This document shows positions 35,477-43,279 of a DNA stretch of 64,000 nucleotides, one piece after another (position 1 is the stretch's first letter; each line of letters opens with the position of its first letter). Under the pieces are notes generated by a model. It had not been told where the DNA came from, searched no databases, and saw nothing but the letters and a program-made list of their open reading frames with translations. Source of the DNA: Blastococcus fimeti (GTDB lineage: Bacteria > Actinomycetota > Actinomycetes > Mycobacteriales > Geodermatophilaceae); contig FNAW01000001.1 in the NCBI GenBank assembly GCA_900102115.1, forward strand, positions 372,001 through 436,000. The letters are read 5' to 3'. Made by a program: the position numbers and the translations under genes.

Positions 35477-36295
35477 GTGTTCCGGTTCCCGCTGCTCGTC
35501 GCGGCAACAGCCGGTGTCGCCCTCGCGGCGTGCGGCAGCTCGCCGGACGGCACGGCATCGCCGGAGAGCACACCGATCGAGGCGGCCGAGAGGCCTGACC
35601 TCGAACAGTCCCTGACCGCCCACGACTGGCTGCTCGACGTCACCGACAGCTCGCTCGCCGGCGACGTCACGAATCCGGTGACGCTGACCTTCGCCGGTTC
35701 CACCGCGGCGTCGGGCACGGCCCCCTGCAACACCTATCGGGGCACGCTCGTCCTCGAGGGCGACGACAGCGTGCGCATCGAGGACATCGCCACGACCCTC
35801 ATGAGCTGCGAACCAGCGCTCGAGGCGGCCGAACGCGAGTACCTCGACGCGCTGGCGCAGGTACGCACCGCCGACGTCCGAGACCCGGCCCGGTTGGTGC
35901 TCACGTCGGACGGCGTACGGCTGTCCTTCACCCCCATCGCCGCGCGTGAGCTGATCGTCGGGGACTGGGCGCTCACCGGCGTCCGGCGCGGTGCAGGCAT
36001 CCTGAGCGTGGTGGAAGGCACCGCGCCGATCGCGCGGGCCGCCGCGGACGGGAACGTCGTCGTCGAGACGGGCTGCAACACGCTGAGGACCACGTGGACC
36101 ATCGACGGCCGGGCGATCGTCGTCGAACAGCAGGCCGGGACGTCGATGGACTGCGAGGAACCGGCCGGCGTCATGGATCAGGAGGCCGCCATCGCGGCGG
36201 CGCTCACCGCCGCCTCGACCGTTCAGATCACGCCAGCCACGCTGACCCTGCTCGACGACGCCGGCGCCATCGTGCTGACCGCTCGCCGCGGCTGA
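35477..36295 (+). CDS. Lipoprotein with two META/HslJ-like domains
   Basis: A 272-residue predicted lipoprotein with signal VFRFPLLVAATAGVALAAC and lipidated Cys19. Two similar domains follow: one with HDWLLDVTDSS, CNTYRGTLVLEGD and LMSCEPALEAAEREYL, the other with GDWALTGVRRGAG, GCNTLRTTWTIDG and SMDCEEPAGVMDQEAAI. Each has the W-x-L, GCN and M-x-C-E pattern of META domains, and each could form an internal Cys-Cys pair. It begins 17 bases after arcA and is probably cotranscribed. HslJ-type proteins are linked to envelope stress; the role here is not known. The GTG at 35477 is the only sensible start. Confidence 0.8.
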   Translation: MFRFPLLVAATAGVALAACGSSPDGTASPESTPIEAAERPDLEQSLTAHDWLLDVTDSSLAGDVTNPVTLTFAGSTAASGTAPCNTYRGTLVLEGDDSVRIEDIATTLMSCEPALEAAEREYLDALAQVRTADVRDPARLVLTSDGVRLSFTPIAARELIVGDWALTGVRRGAGILSVVEGTAPIARAAADGNVVVETGCNTLRTTWTIDGRAIVVEQQAGTSMDCEEPAGVMDQEAAIAAALTAASTVQITPATLTLLDDAGAIVLTARRG

Positions 36296-36326
36296 GCTGG
36301 GGCAGCTGCCTGCGGCATCCGAGGGT

Positions 36327-36345
36327 CTCCTGCTCCGCAGGGGAG
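36327..36345. promoter_or_regulatory. Weak dyad operator candidate, copy 4 (small membrane protein)
   Basis: CTCCTGC-TCCGC-AGGGGAG shares only the outer CTC/GAG, the arm length and the spacing. It lies 61 bp before the start at 36406, a distance close to that at 33849 and 36983. Confidence 0.3.
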
Positions 36346-36405
36346 CCGGTGCCGCCGTCCGCAGCGACAGCGTGCGGACCGACCCTGCTGAGGGAGGAGA
36401 CGGAC

Positions 36406-36609
36406 GTGACGACTACTCCTGCGCGTCGGCGTACCGACGAGGAGTGGCTGATGACGGCCGGCAGGGGTCCCGCTCCCCCGCCGAGGGCGGCGATGGAGGA
36501 GGACGACGACCACGAATACAGCCCGGCCTTCGCCGCCTTCGCCCTGCTGATCACGACCCTGGCGCTCGCCGGCCTGGTGCTCGCGGCGTGGGCCGTTGCC
36601 GGGCTGTGA
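36406..36609 (+). CDS. Small single-pass membrane protein
   Basis: A 67-residue protein. It has a polar N-terminus (VTTTPARRRTDEEWLMTAGRG), an acidic stretch (EEDDDHEYSP) and one hydrophobic C-terminal helix (AFAALLITTLALAGLVLAAW-like). The GTG start has an excellent AGGGAGGAG site. It is not recognised as a known family. It lies in the dyad-associated arginine cluster and may be part of the same response. It ends 116 bp before the convergent small gene at 36726. Confidence 0.65.
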   Translation: MTTTPARRRTDEEWLMTAGRGPAPPPRAAMEEDDDHEYSPAFAAFALLITTLALAGLVLAAWAVAGL

Positions 36610-36725
36610 CCACACGAGCCGACGAGTTCGGCAGCGAGCATCGTCTCGGGTGCGGAGCAGGCCATCGGAAGGCCGGCGACGACTGCCCACCCACGACGAC
36701 GCGTGCTGCCGAACTCACGAACCGA

Positions 36726-36926
36726 TCAGGGCTTCACCTCGTGCACCGACACCACGTGCAGCCCGAGGTCCTGGATCAGCGCCAGCACTCCGTGGAGATG
36801 GGCCTCGTCGATCACCTCCCCGTAGATGATCGTCTCCGGGGGGGCCTCGACCAAGAGCATGTCGGGGAACGCACCGCGGGTCCGATCGGACAGACGCCCT
36901 GCGACACGGAAGTGGTAGTGCGTCAC
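36726..36926 (-). CDS. Small conserved-type protein divergent from the LAL regulator
   Basis: A 66-residue protein reading VTHYHFRVAGRLSDRTRG, then EAPPETIIYGEVIDEAHLHGVLALIQDLGLHVVSVHEV. The predicted beta-alpha-beta layout suits a ferredoxin-like mini-domain. Similar short proteins with the E-LHG-L-RDLGL pattern are common in actinobacteria, but I know no proven function. The GTG start at 36926 has a perfect GGAAGGAGG site. It shares a 127-bp divergent gap, and its single 19-bp dyad, with the LuxR/LAL regulator, so the two may be co-regulated or functionally paired. Confidence 0.7.
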   Translation of the reverse strand: MTHYHFRVAGRLSDRTRGAFPDMLLVEAPPETIIYGEVIDEAHLHGVLALIQDLGLHVVSVHEVKP

Positions 36927-36982
36927 GCTCGCCTCCTTCCGATCGCGCTGCCGGAACCGTCGCACGCGCCGCCACCGGCGCC

Positions 36983-37001
36983 CTCGTCCGGCCGGGGTGA
37001 G
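36983..37001. promoter_or_regulatory. Dyad operator candidate, copy 5 (LAL regulator / small protein)
   Basis: CTCGTCC-GGCCG-GGGTGAG lies 53 bp before the regulator ATG and 57 bp before the divergent small gene. It is almost centred in the gap, as expected for an autoregulatory site. A TAGCGT hexamer (37038-37043) ends ten bases before the regulator ATG. Confidence 0.5.
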
Positions 37002-37053
37002 ACGCCGCGGGAGCTGTCCGGATCGTCTCGGTCGTCGTAGCGTCTGGTGGATC

Positions 37054-39729
37054 ATGGCTGCTGCTGCCGGTTCAGCGCGAAACTCGGCTCAGGGCGCGAG
37101 GCGCCCTGGTGTGCCGAGGGTGAAGACTGCACTGCCCCGCCTTCCCGCGCGCTACGTGCACCGCCCCCGGTTGATCGTCGAGATGGGGACGTCGGCCCCG
37201 GGGCAGGTCACCCTGGTGTGCGCGCCGGCCGGGTACGGCAAGACGCTGCTGCTGGCCGAGTGGGCGTCCCGGCACCCGGGCACGACCGCGTGGATGTCGC
37301 TCGACGTCGACGACAACGACGACCACCGTTTCTGGTCGGCGGTGCTGTCCGCGTTCGCCTCGTGTCCGGCCGTCCCGGAGGACAGCGCTCTTCGTGTACT
37401 CGCCATCCCCGCCCGGCCGAGCCGGGACCCGCTGTTCCTGGCTTCGGTGGTCGACGCGGTCGACCTGTTGCCCGATGTCGTCCACCTCGTGCTGGACGAC
37501 GTGCACGAGCTGACCGGGACCGACCCGCTGCACGGGTTGGCCTGCCTGGTGCGTGACCGACCCCCGGGGTTGCACCTCGTTCTGGGCAGCCGGAGGGATC
37601 CGCCGCTGCCGCTGGGCCGGATGCGCCTGAACGACGAGGTTCATGAGATCCGGGCCCGCGCACTCCGATTCTCGGCGCCCGAAGCAGCGGAGATGATGGC
37701 CGGGATCGACGTCGGGCTGCGCCCCGACCAACTGCGTCTGCTCGTCGAGCAGACGGACGGCTGGGCAGCCGGGCTCCAGTTGGTGGCGCTGTCCCTGCGC
37801 GAGGCCGACGACCCCGACAGGTTCCTCGCCGACCTCGCCGGCAGCAGCCGCGCCATCTCCGACTACCTCGTCGACGAGATCCTCGCCCGGCTCCCGGTCG
37901 AGAAGCTGGACGTGCTGCGGGCGGTGAGCGTCTGCGACCCCCTGTCGGCGGGGCTCGCGGCGGCGCTGTCCGGCCGCCCGGACGCAGGCGAGGTCCTCGA
38001 CTCCCTGGAGCACGACACCTCCCTCGTCCTCAGTTCGGGGCAGAGCCGGAGCTGGTACCGGATGCACCCGCTGCTGCGGTCGCACCTGATCTCCGATCTA
38101 CGGCGACGACGGCCCGATCTGGTGCTGGCCCTGCACGGGCGGGCCGCCGACTGGTTCGAAGCGCGAGGTGCGCACGTCCTGGCGCTGACGCACGCACGTC
38201 AGGCCGGAGAGCCCAACAGGGTGGGGCGGCTCCTGCGGAAGCACTCCGCCGCCCTGATCGCCGACGGGGAGTACCGAGCCGTGCGGGAGGCCCTGGACGG
38301 GCTCGGGAGCGGGTACGTGGACCAGGACCCGTGGCTGTCCCTCATCGCGGGGTTGGTGGACGCGGAGACCGGGGCACTGGCGGCAGCCGACCTGCGTCTC
38401 GCACGCGCTGACGCGGTGTGGCCGGTCGAACCGACGGCCGACCTCACGGCCCTGCGGATCCTCGTGCACGCACGCCGGGTGAGCATGGACGGCGATCCGG
38501 GCACGATGGTGCAGGTGACGCAGAACCTCGACGCGACGTTCGACGGCCGGCCCGAGCTGGGCGTCATCGGGCAACTGGACCGGGCCCTGGCGCTGCTCAC
38601 GGTCGACCGGCAGCAGGAGGGACGTGCGGTCGCCGAGGCCGCGACCCGACGGGCACGCCTGCGGGGTCGGCCCTACCTCGTCGCGCGGGGACTGACCGTC
38701 CTGTCAGCGGCAGCGGCCGCGCGCGGGGACTACCGGCGGATGGTGGCCCTCGCCGAGGAGGCCGACGGGATCGTGCCCGGCGCCGACTGGCAGGCCACGG
38801 CCGGGGCTGTGATGTCCTCGATCCTGCGTGCCTACGGCGCACTCCTCGGAGCCGAGCCCGGCCGCTGCTTGGAGCTGCTCGACCCGGCGCTCGCCTTCGG
38901 GGATCAGCAGGACGGGCCGCTGAGCGCCGTGGACCCGATGACCCGCGGACTGCGGGGCGCTGCGCTGATCGACCTCGGACATGTCGCCGAGGGACTCGAC
39001 GAGCTACGACGCGCCCGCACCCAGTTGGCGGACCCGCCCCGGGTGGCGTCCACCGAAGCGCTGCTGGCGGTGCTGGAGTACTCGGCGGCGGCCCTGGCCG
39101 GTCGCCCGGACGTCGCCCGGTCCGTCCTGGAGTGGGCCGAGCACAGCATCGGCCACGCGGGGGATGTGGTGCTGCTGAGGGCTCGACGGCTCACCGCCCT
39201 GGGCAGGCACGGCGCCGCCGCCGAGGCCCTGCGACCGCTCATGGACGGGACGGCGCCTGTCCTCCAGCCGTGGGTGGTCGCCGAGGCCTGCGTCCTGGAC
39301 TGTCGCCTCGCGCTGCTCGCCGAACGCCGGGAGCATGCCCGCGCCTCCCTGCACCGGGCGCTGGCCCTGAGCGAGGAGATGGGTGTGCTGAGGCCGCTGG
39401 CCTTCGGTCCGGTCGAGGTGGCCGACCTCCTCGCTCGCCTGCTGGGCAGCTTCGACTCGCGGGAGCCCATCGCCCGCCGAGCCCTGCGGGCCCGGTTCGC
39501 ACTCAGCGCCGACGAGCGCCCCGTCGCACTGACGGAGCGGGAACGGGCGGTCCTCGACCTGCTGCCCTCTCAGCGCTCGTTCAGCGAGATCGCCACGGAA
39601 CTGGCCGTCTCGCACAGCACCGTGAAGACCCACGTCCGGGCGGTCTACGGCAAGCTCGGCGCGTCTTCCCGTCGGGACGCCGTCGACCGGGCCCGCCACC
39701 AGGGCATCCTCCTCCCCCGGCCGCCATGA
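37054..39729 (+). CDS. LAL-type LuxR family ATP-dependent transcriptional regulator
   Basis: An 891-residue MalT/LAL-like regulator. The AAA/STAND module starts near residue 30, with Walker A CAPAGYGKT at 56-64 and a Walker B-like VHLVLDDVHEL around 147-157. WAAGLQLVALSLRE and FHPLLRSHL-type (MHPLLRSHLISDL) elements mark the winged-helix region, and TPR-like helices fill the middle. The C-terminal LuxR HTH (LTERERAVLDLLPSQRSFSE, with STVKTHVRAVYGKLGAS) occupies about 826-885. Such proteins activate target operons after binding ATP and a small inducer. Its position at the edge of the arginine cluster and the repeated dyads make it the best candidate to control nhaC, arcA and neighbours, though this is not shown. 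Confidence 0.88.
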   Translation: MAAAAGSARNSAQGARRPGVPRVKTALPRLPARYVHRPRLIVEMGTSAPGQVTLVCAPAGYGKTLLLAEWASRHPGTTAWMSLDVDDNDDHRFWSAVLSAFASCPAVPEDSALRVLAIPARPSRDPLFLASVVDAVDLLPDVVHLVLDDVHELTGTDPLHGLACLVRDRPPGLHLVLGSRRDPPLPLGRMRLNDEVHEIRARALRFSAPEAAEMMAGIDVGLRPDQLRLLVEQTDGWAAGLQLVALSLREADDPDRFLADLAGSSRAISDYLVDEILARLPVEKLDVLRAVSVCDPLSAGLAAALSGRPDAGEVLDSLEHDTSLVLSSGQSRSWYRMHPLLRSHLISDLRRRRPDLVLALHGRAADWFEARGAHVLALTHARQAGEPNRVGRLLRKHSAALIADGEYRAVREALDGLGSGYVDQDPWLSLIAGLVDAETGALAAADLRLARADAVWPVEPTADLTALRILVHARRVSMDGDPGTMVQVTQNLDATFDGRPELGVIGQLDRALALLTVDRQQEGRAVAEAATRRARLRGRPYLVARGLTVLSAAAAARGDYRRMVALAEEADGIVPGADWQATAGAVMSSILRAYGALLGAEPGRCLELLDPALAFGDQQDGPLSAVDPMTRGLRGAALIDLGHVAEGLDELRRARTQLADPPRVASTEALLAVLEYSAAALAGRPDVARSVLEWAEHSIGHAGDVVLLRARRLTALGRHGAAAEALRPLMDGTAPVLQPWVVAEACVLDCRLALLAERREHARASLHRALALSEEMGVLRPLAFGPVEVADLLARLLGSFDSREPIARRALRARFALSADERPVALTERERAVLDLLPSQRSFSEIATELAVSHSTVKTHVRAVYGKLGASSRRDAVDRARHQGILLPRPP

Positions 39730-39761
39730 TTCTCTGGTCTGCCCGAAAACCAGCCGGCGGC

Positions 39762-40919
39762 CTACTTCAGGAGACTCCGGGCGATCACCATGCGCTGCAC
39801 CTGGTTGGTGCCCTCGTAGATCTGGGTGATCTTGGCGTCGCGCATCATCCGCTCGACCGGGAAGTCCTGCGTGTAGCCGGCGCCGCCGAAGAGCTGGACG
39901 GCGTCGGTGGTCACCTGCATGGCGACGTCGGAGGCGAACGCCTTGGCCGAGGCGGAGAGCCGGGTGACGTCCGGCCGGCCGGCCTCACCGGCAGCGGCAG
40001 CGACGTAGACCAGGTGCCGGGCGGCCTCGATCTTCATCTCCATGTCGGCGAGCATGAACTGCACGCCCTGGAAGCTGCCGATGCTCGAACCGAACTGCTG
40101 CCGCTCCTTGACGTAGGCCACCGACGCGTCCAGCGCGCCCTGGGCCACGCCGACGGCCTGCGCCCCGATGGTCGGCCGGGTGAAGTCCAGCGTGCGGAGT
40201 GCGGTCTTGAACCCGGTGCCGGGCGCACCGATGATCCGGTCGGCAGGGATGGTGCAGTCGGTGAAGTACAGCTCGCAGGTGGGCGAGCCCTTGATGCCCA
40301 TCTTCCGTTCCTTCGGCCCGACGGCGAAGCCCGGGTCGTCGCGGTGGACGGCGAACGCGGAGATGCCGTTCGCGCCCTTCTCCGGGTCGGTGACGGCCAT
40401 GACCGTGTACCACTCGGAGATGCCCGCGTTGGTGATCCAGGCCTTCGTGCCGTCGAGCACCCAGGTGTCGCCCTCGAGGCGGGCCCGGGTCGTCATGGCC
40501 GCCGCGTCGGAGCCGGCCTCGCGCTCCGACAGGCCGTAGCTGATCATCGCGTCGCCGGCGGCGATCGACGGGAGGACCATCCGCTTCACGTCGTCCGACG
40601 CCGACAGGATGATCGGCATCGAGCCCAGCTTGTTCACCGCCGGGATGAGCGAGGCGCTGACGTCGACCCGCGCCACCTCCTCGATCACGATGCAGGTCGC
40701 GATGGCGTCGGCGCCCTCGCCGCCGTACTCCTCGGGGATGTGCGTGGCGTGGAAGCCGGCGGCGGTCAGCGCCTTCTGCGCCTCGGCGGGGAAGCGGGCG
40801 TCGGCGTCCACCTCGGCCGCGTAGGGCGCGATCTCACGCTCGGCGATGTCGCGCACCGCCTCCCGGATCGCGTCGTGTTCCTCGGTCAGCGCGTAGAGCC
40901 CGGCGGCGTTGTTACCCAC
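39762..40919 (-). CDS. fadE25: Acyl-CoA dehydrogenase (FadE25-like)
   Basis: A 385-residue flavoprotein that oxidises an acyl-CoA to the trans-2-enoyl form in fatty or branched-chain acid catabolism. It shows the FAD/substrate region [33 protein letters not shown], and [18 protein letters not shown]. Catalytic Glu369 lies in [11 protein letters not shown]. The GTG at 40919 has a TACGAT hexamer exactly six bases ahead, supporting that start and a leaderless mRNA. It follows purE within 22 bases; the purK-purE-fadE order equals Rv3276c-Rv3275c-Rv3274c. It is convergent with the LAL regulator. Confidence 0.92.
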   Translation of the reverse strand: MGNNAAGLYALTEEHDAIREAVRDIAEREIAPYAAEVDADARFPAEAQKALTAAGFHATHIPEEYGGEGADAIATCIVIEEVARVDVSASLIPAVNKLGSMPIILSASDDVKRMVLPSIAAGDAMISYGLSEREAGSDAAAMTTRARLEGDTWVLDGTKAWITNAGISEWYTVMAVTDPEKGANGISAFAVHRDDPGFAVGPKERKMGIKGSPTCELYFTDCTIPADRIIGAPGTGFKTALRTLDFTRPTIGAQAVGVAQGALDASVAYVKERQQFGSSIGSFQGVQFMLADMEMKIEAARHLVYVAAAAGEAGRPDVTRLSASAKAFASDVAMQVTTDAVQLFGGAGYTQDFPVERMMRDAKITQIYEGTNQVQRMVIARSLLK

Positions 40920-40931
40920 GAGTAGATCGTA
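40920..40931 (-). promoter_or_regulatory. Candidate leaderless -10 element for fadE25
   Basis: TACGAT (40931-40926, minus strand) is followed by CTACTC and the GTG. It fills the 22-bp gap after purE, so fadE25 may have its own promoter despite the operon-like layout. Confidence 0.5.
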
Positions 40932-40941
40932 GGACGCCCCA

Positions 40942-41454
40942 CTACCGCTCGGCAGCGAGCCGCTCCTGGAGAGTGAGGTCGCGGGCGACGACGGACGCGG
41001 CGAGGTCGGCCTGGAAGCGGACCACCGCGTCCAGCAGGGCGGGGTCCCCCGCCGCCAGGATGCGGACGGCGAGCAGCCCGGCATTGCGGCCGCCGTCGAT
41101 GCTGACGGTGGCCACCGGCACCCCGGCCGGCATCTGCACGATCGACAGCAGGCTGTCGATCCCGTCGAGCCGGCCCAGCGCCCGCGGGACACCGATGACG
41201 GGCAGCGGCGTCGCGGCGGCGACCATGCCGGGCAGGTGGGCCGCGCCCCCGGCGCCGGCGATGATCACCCGCAGCCCGCGGCCGGCGGCCGCCTCCGCGT
41301 AGTCGAGCATCCGGCGCGGCGTGCGGTGGGCGGAGAGGACGTGTGCCTCGTACGGGACGCCGAACTCGTCGAGCGCCTCGGCGGCCGGCTGCATCGTCGG
41401 CCAGTCGGAGTCGCTGCCCATGACGATGCCGACCACGGGAACGTCGCTGTCCAC
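40942..41454 (-). CDS. purE: N5-carboxyaminoimidazole ribonucleotide mutase
   Basis: A 170-residue class I PurE that rearranges N5-CAIR to CAIR in purine synthesis. Active-site segments are [24 protein letters not shown] and [16 protein letters not shown]. The GTG at 41454 follows the purK stop after one base and is preferred to a longer in-frame ATG that lies inside purK. It acts directly on the PurK product. Confidence 0.95.
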   Translation of the reverse strand: MDSDVPVVGIVMGSDSDWPTMQPAAEALDEFGVPYEAHVLSAHRTPRRMLDYAEAAAGRGLRVIIAGAGGAAHLPGMVAAATPLPVIGVPRALGRLDGIDSLLSIVQMPAGVPVATVSIDGGRNAGLLAVRILAAGDPALLDAVVRFQADLAASVVARDLTLQERLAAER

Positions 41455-41455
41455 G

Positions 41456-42667
41456 TCAGTGCTCCTCTGCGAAGGCGAAGGCCGGGTCCACGACACCGTC
41501 GGCGAGGTACCGGGCCGCCGCGACGGCGCGGGCCCGGACCTCGGCGACGTCGTCGCCCAGGGCGGTCAGATGTCCGAGCTTGCGACCGGGCCGCTGCGCC
41601 TTGCCGTACCAGTGCAGCTTCACGTCCGGCCAGTGCGCCATCAGGTGGTGGATCCGCTCGTCGAGGCCCGGCCCGGTCCAGTCCGGCCCCGAGGCCGCCC
41701 CGCCGAGGACGTTGGCCATCACCGCCACCGGCGCCGTCATCGCGGTGGAGCCCAGCGGGTAGTCCAGCACCGCGCGCATGTGCTGCTCGAACTGGCTGGT
41801 GCGGGAGCCCTCGATGGTCCAGTGCCCGGAGTTGTGCGGGCGCATCGCCAGCTCGTTGACCAGGACGCCGTCGGCGGTCTCGAACAGCTCGACGGCCAGC
41901 ATGCCGACCACGCCCAGCCGATCGGCGATGCGCACGGCCAGCTCCTGCGCGAGGGTCGCCCGCTCCTCGGCCAGGCCCGGGGCGGGCGCGATCACCTCGG
42001 CACAGACGCCGTCGCGCTGCACGGTCTCGACCACCGGCCAGACGGCCACCTGGCCGAACGGGGAGCGGGCCACCTGCGCCGACAACTCGCGGAGCATGGG
42101 CACCCGCTGCTCGGCCAGCAGCGTCCCGTGCCGCTCGAGCAGCTCCGCGGCCGCTGCCGCGTCGTGCACCACGAACACGCCTTTGCCGTCGTAGCCGCCG
42201 CGGGGGGTCTTGAGCACCACCGGCCAGCCGGTGCCGGCGGCGAAGGTCTCGACGTCCGCGACGCGGTCGACCCGCGCCCAGGCCGGCTGCGGCTCCCCCG
42301 CGGCGGCCAGCGCCTCGCGCAGGACCAGCTTGTCCTGGGCGTGGACGAGGGCCGCGGGGCCGGGGGCCACCCGGTGACCGGCCCGCTCGAGGGCCTGCAG
42401 GTGGTCGGTCGGCACGTGCTCGTGGTCGAACGTGACCACCGTGGCGCCGTCCGCGAGGTCCAGCAGCGCGGTGAGGTCGTCGTGCGCGCCGATCCGTACG
42501 TCCCCGGCGACCTGCGCGGCGGATTCCTCGGCACCGGCGGAGAGCACCCGCAGCGACTGACCCAGCGCGATCGCGGCCTGGTGGGTCATGCGGGCCAGCT
42601 GCCCACCCCCGACCATCGCGACCACGGGGAGACCGGTGACGGCGGAGAGAGGCGCGGGACCGGGCAT
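41456..42667 (-). CDS. purK: 5-(carboxyamino)imidazole ribonucleotide synthase
   Basis: A 403-residue ATP-grasp enzyme making N5-CAIR from AIR, bicarbonate and ATP. It has [44 protein letters not shown] and the metal-binding [18 protein letters not shown]. It is the first gene of the purK-purE unit. The ATG at 42667 has TATTCT nine bases upstream on the minus strand, close to leaderless spacing. It is divergent from gtrA across 57 bp. Confidence 0.95.
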   Translation of the reverse strand: MPGPAPLSAVTGLPVVAMVGGGQLARMTHQAAIALGQSLRVLSAGAEESAAQVAGDVRIGAHDDLTALLDLADGATVVTFDHEHVPTDHLQALERAGHRVAPGPAALVHAQDKLVLREALAAAGEPQPAWARVDRVADVETFAAGTGWPVVLKTPRGGYDGKGVFVVHDAAAAAELLERHGTLLAEQRVPMLRELSAQVARSPFGQVAVWPVVETVQRDGVCAEVIAPAPGLAEERATLAQELAVRIADRLGVVGMLAVELFETADGVLVNELAMRPHNSGHWTIEGSRTSQFEQHMRAVLDYPLGSTAMTAPVAVMANVLGGAASGPDWTGPGLDERIHHLMAHWPDVKLHWYGKAQRPGRKLGHLTALGDDVAEVRARAVAAARYLADGVVDPAFAFAEEH

Positions 42668-42724
42668 GGCGCGTCGAGAATAGCGGGCGCCGCCGACCGA
42701 GAACGAGTTGCCTAGAATCACCGG
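42668..42724. promoter_or_regulatory. Divergent purK / gtrA promoter region
   Basis: Plus strand: TAGAAT (42713-42718), six bases, then GTG of gtrA at 42725. Minus strand: TATTCT (42682-42677), nine bases, then ATG of purK. Both are good -10 matches; the two hexamers are 30 bp apart. Confidence 0.5.
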
Positions 42725-43246
42725 GTGCCTTCCCCCCGCGGCCGTTCGGTCCCCTCCGGCAGCCGCGCCCGCCGGCGGCTGAAGGAGCTCGGCGCCTTCG
42801 GTGTCGTCGGCGGGTTCGCGTTCGTGGTCGACGTCGGCCTGTTCCAGCTGCTCTACGGCTACCTCGACGTCGGCGCCGTCACCTCCAAGACGCTGGCCAC
42901 GCTCGTCTCCATGACGGTGGCCTTCCTCGGGCACCGCAACTGGGCCTTCGCCCACCGCGACAAGACGACGATCCGCCGCTCGTTCGCCCTCTTCACGCTG
43001 ATCAACCTGACCACCCTGGTGCTGGGCGCGGCGATCATCTGGTTCGTGCGGTACCCCCTCGAGCAGGAGCGCCTGCTGATCATCCAGATCGCGAACATCG
43101 CCTCGATCGGGCTGAACAGCATCCTGCGGTACCTGGCCTACCGGCGCTGGGTCTTCCCCGCGCTCACCGGCGGCGAGGGCGCACCGGCCGCGGATCCGGC
43201 CGGGGCCGACCCCGTCCTGCCGACCGGATCCCGCGGCGCCGCCTGA
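42725..43246 (+). CDS. GtrA family membrane protein
   Basis: A 173-residue protein with four helices in the GtrA pattern: ELGAFGVVGGFAFVVDVGLF, KTLATLVSMTVAFLGHRNWAF, FTLINLTTLVLGAAIIWFV and IGLNSILRYLAYRRWVF. GtrA-like proteins help move polyprenyl-linked sugars across the membrane. The position equals Rv3277 in mycobacteria. The GTG at 42725 lies six bases after TAGAAT. A Pro/Ala-rich tail ends the protein, followed by a hairpin. Confidence 0.88.
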   Translation: MPSPRGRSVPSGSRARRRLKELGAFGVVGGFAFVVDVGLFQLLYGYLDVGAVTSKTLATLVSMTVAFLGHRNWAFAHRDKTTIRRSFALFTLINLTTLVLGAAIIWFVRYPLEQERLLIIQIANIASIGLNSILRYLAYRRWVFPALTGGEGAPAADPAGADPVLPTGSRGAA

Positions 43247-43256
43247 CTGCTCCCCG

Positions 43257-43279
43257 CCCGGCTCAGCCGGCGAGCCGGG
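43257..43279. terminator. Hairpin between convergent gtrA and sbcC
   Basis: CCCGGCTC-AGCCGGC-GAGCCGGG forms a perfect 8-bp stem, starting 11 bases after the gtrA stop and overlapping the last codons of sbcC. Confidence 0.5.
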
